Of a stretch of DNA of 64,000 nt, positions 59,735-64,000 are shown piece after piece. The DNA is from Salinicoccus sp. YB14-2 (GTDB lineage: Bacteria; Bacillota; Bacilli; Staphylococcales; Salinicoccaceae): NCBI RefSeq assembly GCF_001265075.1, contig NZ_LFKO01000001.1:626627-690626 (forward strand). The letters are read 5' to 3'. Under the pieces are notes generated by a model. It searched no databases. It was not told the origin of the DNA and was given only the letters and a program-made list of their open reading frames with translations. Position 1 is the first letter of the stretch. Each line of letters opens with the position of its first letter. Both the position numbers and the translations under genes were made by a program.

Positions 59735-60133
59735 TTCCACAGACCCGCTTTCTTCCGTAACAGGTTCGTCATTATTATCCTCGGACAGGTTGAAAACAAT
59801 CTCCCCTTCTTCCGATAAGAAAAATTCACTGCGTGCGATACGCATAATATAGTCATCATCATTCAGCTGTTTTATTTTCTGTTCTAAATCTTTCGCTTCA
59901 GTGATTTTATTATCAAGCTGCTCTTCGTTAACAGCCACTTCTTCTTTTAAATAGGAGTTCTGATGATTTTGATGCAGTGCAATGACGAGCAGAACACCTG
60001 CAATAAGCAGCAGAATGCTGCCGAAAAGCAGCATACGGTTCCTACTCACACGACTTTCATTACTTAATACTTTTTTCTCTGTTTCTTTTCTTTTCGTGTA
60101 GCTGTTGAGTAATTTAACAACTTTTTTATTCAC
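59732..60133 (-). CDS. divIC: Septum formation initiator DivIC
   Basis: This 133-residue bitopic membrane protein has a basic cytoplasmic N terminus (residues 1-32), one span (MLLFGSILLLIAGVLLVIAL) and an extracellular coiled coil (EEVAVNEEQLDNKITEAKDL), ending in an acidic tail. It forms the DivIB-DivIC-FtsL complex of the divisome. Confidence 0.93.
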   Translation of the reverse strand: MNKKVVKLLNSYTKRKETEKKVLSNESRVSRNRMLLFGSILLLIAGVLLVIALHQNHQNSYLKEEVAVNEEQLDNKITEAKDLEQKIKQLNDDDYIMRIARSEFFLSEEGEIVFNLSEDNNDEPVTEESGSVE

Positions 60134-60197
60134 AGCACCACATCCATTCCTTTACGTTAACCCTCACTCCTAAAATACACCATTTGCACTCAGATTT

Positions 60198-60491
60198 CTA
60201 TAGAAATTCATCTATTTCATCTTTATTTTCATTTTTCTCCAGTCTTTCTTCGCTTATAATTTTATACATTCTTTCCGATTCTTCTTTTTTAGTATGAGCA
60301 CCCAGCATCAGAACTTCAAAAGTCACAATCTTGTTGCCGAACCTGATTTTCACAATATCGCCGACATTGAGTATCGTACCCGCTTTAGCGGTGCTGCCGT
60401 TGATCGTGACACGCCCTTCATCACTGACTTCCTTTGCAAGTGTACGTCTTTTTATAATACGTGATACTTTCAAATATTTATCGAGTCTCAT
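60198..60491 (-). CDS. rqcP: S4-domain ribosome quality-control factor RqcP
   Basis: This 97-residue protein (YabO) starts [20 protein letters not shown], the S4 RNA-binding domain. With RqcH it drives C-terminal poly-alanine tailing on stalled 50S subunits. It overlaps the mazG 3' end by 14 bp. An acidic C-terminal tail ([11 protein letters not shown]) follows the domain. Confidence 0.93.
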   Translation of the reverse strand: MRLDKYLKVSRIIKRRTLAKEVSDEGRVTINGSTAKAGTILNVGDIVKIRFGNKIVTFEVLMLGAHTKKEESERMYKIISEERLEKNENKDEIDEFL

Positions 60492-61659
60492 TATTATCTC
60501 CTTTTTCTTCTACTTGTTCGGATAAAGCTTCCTGATCATGGATGGTATTCTTCATCCACTTCAGAACTTTATCCGCATACTCTTTTTCATATTTTATCTT
60601 ATCTTTTTTACCTTCATCCTTTTTGGCCTGCTTCCACACACGGTCCAGATCTTCCATATCTTCAACGACCACATCTGAAAACACGTGCGGATGACGTCTG
60701 ACAACTTTTTCATTCATGCTGGAAAGGACATCAAAAAAGTTGAAATAGCCGTCTTTATTCCCTATTGCTGAGTGCAGTGCCACTTGAAGCAGAATATCCC
60801 CGAGCTCTTCCACAATCGCTTCATCATCCTGCCGTTCAATCGCTTCGATGACTTCATATGATTCTTCTATCAAATACTTTTCGAGTGACTCATGGGTCTG
60901 CTTTTTATCCCAAGGACACCCGTCCTCTCCGACAAGTGTGTCGAAAATGTCCATCATATAATGGATGGACCGGTGATCCTGCATCTCAAGTTCCACTTCG
61001 GGAATAAAGAGCGCCATCAGGTTGCTTGTTATCTGCATATGGTCCAGTTCATGAAGCGCCGTCTCATACACCATTTCATCACTGCCGCCGGCGGCAGTGA
61101 CAATTTTGACGTTCATTTCTGCCGGATAATAATCGAGCAGAGTCAATTTGACATCGCTTAAGCTGAACAGGTCGTATACTTGCGTTATAATTGTGTGTTT
61201 CTTGTGTGATAGATCTTCAACTTTCAAAGTTGAAGCGTCCAGCAGCTGGAAACCATCATTGACCGGGACTTCCACAGCACTGATGACCGCATCAATGAAA
61301 CTCTGCCCGCCGACAATGTTCACCTTATACCCGCCGCTCTCTGCGCGCGCCATTAACAGCTCAGTCGTCGTTTCATAAAATAAAGGATGCCCCGGCACAG
61401 CGTAATCCACATCCCCAGACTGTACCGATTCAGTCAGCCGGCGGCATATCTCTTCATAAGTCGCTTCAAAAGTATCACTGCTTTCGTATACATCATCAAA
61501 CGTCTTCCAGTTAAGTCCTTCCTCTTTCAAAGTGCTGACGACCGGATGGTCTTTTGTCCGTAAAAATAAGTTCCCGGAAGACTTGATTCGTTTAAATATA
61601 CCGACCGGCATACTGTCTATATCGGAACTGCCCAGTCCGATAATATTTATGGTGTTCAT
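60478..61659 (-). CDS. Tetrapyrrole-methylase-like/MazG fusion protein YabN
   Basis: This 393-residue fusion has an N-terminal SAM-dependent tetrapyrrole methylase-like domain ([35 protein letters not shown]) and a C-terminal MazG NTP pyrophosphohydrolase domain ([32 protein letters not shown]). The MazG part cleans non-standard nucleotides; the function of the N-terminal part is unknown. The length matches S. aureus and is shorter than B. subtilis (489). It starts at the mfd stop (TGATG). Confidence 0.93.
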   Translation of the reverse strand: MNTINIIGLGSSDIDSMPVGIFKRIKSSGNLFLRTKDHPVVSTLKEEGLNWKTFDDVYESSDTFEATYEEICRRLTESVQSGDVDYAVPGHPLFYETTTELLMARAESGGYKVNIVGGQSFIDAVISAVEVPVNDGFQLLDASTLKVEDLSHKKHTIITQVYDLFSLSDVKLTLLDYYPAEMNVKIVTAAGGSDEMVYETALHELDHMQITSNLMALFIPEVELEMQDHRSIHYMMDIFDTLVGEDGCPWDKKQTHESLEKYLIEESYEVIEAIERQDDEAIVEELGDILLQVALHSAIGNKDGYFNFFDVLSSMNEKVVRRHPHVFSDVVVEDMEDLDRVWKQAKKDEGKKDKIKYEKEYADKVLKWMKNTIHDQEALSEQVEEKGDNNETR

Positions 61660-64000
61660 CAGGCAACCTCCATTCGACTGTCTTGAATATCTTTCATAAT
61701 GCTGACCAGCTGCTTTATATCTTTAGTCCCTACAGTAATTTTCAGCTCACTGTCCTGCACTGCAATTTGTATCATTCTTCCATAATCTCCCGTATCCATG
61801 AACAGTTTCTCACCGTCCACCTGTCCGGTCGCCGTCTTGGAAACCTGCAGATGGATTTTGCGCCCGTCTTCTTTCACCTGGTATATGCCGTACATCAAAG
61901 CATATACTTTCACACGAACAAGCTGTATCAGGTTGTCGACCTCTTTTGGATACTCTCCGAAACGGTCGATCAGTTCATCTTCGATATCTTCGATTGCTTC
62001 GATGGAATTCGCACCCCTCAGACGTTTGTATATATCAATTTTAGACTGTTCATGCGTAATGTAAGTGCCTGGAATATATGCATCCAAAGTGATATCAATC
62101 GGTATATTCACCGGCTGTTCCTCTTCTTTGATGCCCTGCTTTTCCTTCACTGCCGATTCCAGCATCTCGGAATACAGCTCATAACCGACTGAATCGATGA
62201 AACCGGACTGATGTTTACCGAGCAGATTACCCGCACCGCGTATATTCAAATCTCTCATCGCGATTTTAAAACCGCTGCCGAGCTCCGTATATTCCTTAAT
62301 CGCTTCCAGTCTTTTTTCTGCAACTTCAGTCAGCACTTTATTCGGCTGGTGGAACAGATAGGCATAACTGATTCTGTTGCTCCGTCCGACACGCCCCCGC
62401 AACTGGTAAAGCTGGCTGAGTCCAAACCGGTCCGCATCTTCAATGATCAGAGTGTTGGCGTTCGGTACATCCACACCTGTTTCGATGATGGTGGTGGTGA
62501 CAATCACATCGAACGCATTGTTGACGAAGGCAAGCATCGTTTCCTCGACTTCTTTCTCTGTCATTTTCGCATGCATGACACCCACTGATGCATCCGGTAC
62601 CAGCGATTCAATATGTGCCTTCTTCTGATAGATTGTATCTACCCTGTTATGCAGATAAAACACCTGTCCGTCCCGGGCAAGTTCCCGCTCTATCGCTTCA
62701 CGCACAAAGTTGCCATTATATTCAAGGACATATGTCTGAACAGGGAACCTGTTTTCAGGCGGTGTTTCAATGACGGATAAATCTCTGACACCTGAAAGGC
62801 TCATATGCAGTGTTCTCGGTATCGGTGTGGCCGTCAATGTCAGTACGTCCACATTGGTTTTCAGCTGTTTGATACGCTCTTTGTGCCGCACGCCAAAACG
62901 CTGTTCCTCATCCACGATCAATAATCCCAGATCTTTGAATTCAACATCTTTACTCAAAATTTTATGTGTACCGACGACAATATCCACCGTCCCTTTTTTC
63001 AGACCTTCCCGGGTCTTCTTGTTTTGGGCGGCCGTTCTGAAGCGGCTCATCACTTCAACGTTGACCGGATAATCTTCAATCCTTTCAATAAGGCTTTCAA
63101 AATGCTGGGCGGCAAGAATGGTCGTCGGCACTAAAAATGCCACCTGCTTATTATCCTGCACAGCTTTGAAAGCAGCTCTGATCGCCACTTCAGTTTTACC
63201 GTAGCCGACGTCACCGCATAACAGACGGTCCATCGGTTTTATTTCTTCCATATCATTTTTAATTTCATTTACAGAGGCAAGCTGGTCCGGTGTCGGTTCA
63301 TACGGGAATTTTTCCTCGAAGGATTGTTGCATGTCTGTATCCGGACCGTACTTGAAGCCTTGAGCTTGTGCACGTTCCTGATATAGTTTCATGAGCTCAT
63401 CCGCGATTTCATTGACGCTTGCTTCAACTTTCGCTTTCGTTTTCTTCCACTCTGTACCGCCGAGCTTGTGCATTTTAGGTGTGCTGTCTTCATTCGACAC
63501 GAATTTTTGGACGAGGTCCATCTGGTCCACAGGGATGTACAGCTGATCCGTCCCCTTATACTGGAGCTTCATGTAATCATTATGAATGCCGCCGATCTCC
63601 ATCGTTTCGATGCCGAGATAGCGGCCGACCCCGTGATGCACGTGGACGACATAATCTCCGACATTCAAATCCTGATAGGACTTTATTTTTTCGGCATTGG
63701 AAAGCTTTTGCCGGCGTTGTTTGCGTTTTGCCGTCTTATTGTACAGCTCTTTTGAAGTAAGCATCGCCACTTTCATAAACGGCAGTATAAAACCTTTCGG
63801 CATCTCACCTGTCGTCAACACAATTCCGCTGTCAACGGGAATGTTATGAATATAGCTTGTGATATTCAAGTCTTCAAGCAGCTGCTTCGTCTTTTCCAGC
63901 TCTTCCTCATTTCTTAAAATGATATTGATAAGATATTCATCTTGTATCATCCTGTTCAGATTAGAGGCGAGAATATCATACTGACCGTAGTATATTTCCG
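61659..64000 (-). CDS. mfd: Transcription-repair coupling factor Mfd, 3' part
   Basis: The frame is open from the window edge; 779 residues of the C-terminal two-thirds are seen. The RNA-polymerase-interacting CarD-like domain ([20 protein letters not shown]) is followed by the translocase with Walker [25 protein letters not shown] and motif VI region [17 protein letters not shown], then the TRCF C-terminal domain. It removes stalled RNA polymerase and recruits UvrA. An internal ATG at 63950 is not the start. Confidence 0.97.
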   Translation of the reverse strand, partial: EIYYGQYDILASNLNRMIQDEYLINIILRNEEELEKTKQLLEDLNITSYIHNIPVDSGIVLTTGEMPKGFILPFMKVAMLTSKELYNKTAKRKQRRQKLSNAEKIKSYQDLNVGDYVVHVHHGVGRYLGIETMEIGGIHNDYMKLQYKGTDQLYIPVDQMDLVQKFVSNEDSTPKMHKLGGTEWKKTKAKVEASVNEIADELMKLYQERAQAQGFKYGPDTDMQQSFEEKFPYEPTPDQLASVNEIKNDMEEIKPMDRLLCGDVGYGKTEVAIRAAFKAVQDNKQVAFLVPTTILAAQHFESLIERIEDYPVNVEVMSRFRTAAQNKKTREGLKKGTVDIVVGTHKILSKDVEFKDLGLLIVDEEQRFGVRHKERIKQLKTNVDVLTLTATPIPRTLHMSLSGVRDLSVIETPPENRFPVQTYVLEYNGNFVREAIERELARDGQVFYLHNRVDTIYQKKAHIESLVPDASVGVMHAKMTEKEVEETMLAFVNNAFDVIVTTTIIETGVDVPNANTLIIEDADRFGLSQLYQLRGRVGRSNRISYAYLFHQPNKVLTEVAEKRLEAIKEYTELGSGFKIAMRDLNIRGAGNLLGKHQSGFIDSVGYELYSEMLESAVKEKQGIKEEEQPVNIPIDITLDAYIPGTYITHEQSKIDIYKRLRGANSIEAIEDIEDELIDRFGEYPKEVDNLIQLVRVKVYALMYGIYQVKEDGRKIHLQVSKTATGQVDGEKLFMDTGDYGRMIQIAVQDSELKITVGTKDIKQLVSIMKDIQDSRMEVA

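Overview
The window is a chromosomal segment of a Gram-positive coccus of the Staphylococcaceae, most likely one of the salt-tolerant Salinicoccus/Jeotgalicoccus-type relatives rather than Staphylococcus itself. The support is threefold. The core gene order matches the staphylococcal one (mfd-yabN-rqcP-divIC-yabR-tilS-hpt-ftsH-hslO-cysK-folPBK-lysS ... tRNAs-pdxR-pdxS ... nupC-ctsR-mcsA-mcsB-clpC-radA-yacL-ispD-ispF-gltX-cysE-cysS-mrnC-rlmB-rae1-sigH-rpmG-secE-nusG-rplKAJL-rsmC-rpoB-rpoC). The protein sequences are staphylococcus-like. The left edge carries a YSIRK-type surface protein. Genus assignment is inference. Base composition is moderate (about 40% GC by eye), and the surface protein is very acidic.

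Layout. 1-1437: 5' part of a cell-wall surface protein directly downstream of rpoC. 1677-13203: transcription/translation block (rpoC, rpoB, a 16S methyltransferase-like gene, rplL, rplJ, rplA, rplK, nusG, secE, rpmG) with an L10 leader and several terminators. 13283-23000: sigH, rae1, rlmB, mrnC, cysS, cysE (Cys T-box), gltX, ispF, ispD, a PIN-TRAM protein and radA. 23106-27556: the CtsR regulon operon clpC-mcsB-mcsA-ctsR. All of these are on the minus strand.

27652-46548 is the accessory stretch. It holds nupC with a cre site and a guanidine-I riboswitch controlling a YkkC/YkkD exporter pair. Next come three genes of general metabolism: an SRPBCC protein, a zinc-free MDR oxidoreductase and a luciferase-like monooxygenase. 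Two orphan membrane proteins precede a four-gene phospholipid cassette (CDP-alcohol phosphotransferase, CdsA-like, PlsC-like, membrane protein) and an SsuABC-type importer. Then follow pdxS without pdxT, divergent pdxR, six tRNA genes, a 34-residue membrane peptide gene, an IS110-family element (nonsense-interrupted transposase plus an upstream structured region that could encode its bridge RNA), an Rgg-type regulator and a cupin.

46754-64000 returns to core genes, all on the minus strand: proA, proB, lysS, dusB, folK, folB, folP, cysK, hslO, ftsH, hpt, tilS, yabR, divIC, rqcP, yabN/mazG and the 3' part of mfd.

No wholly new multi-gene system stands out. The points most worth following are: a long perfect palindrome that overlaps the sigH ribosome binding site; a PdxS that lacks its N-terminal helix in a locus where pdxT is missing; the IS110 element with a 35-bp imperfect inverted repeat around its candidate guide RNA; and a phospholipid cassette whose CDP-alcohol phosphotransferase has asparagines in two conserved aspartate positions.
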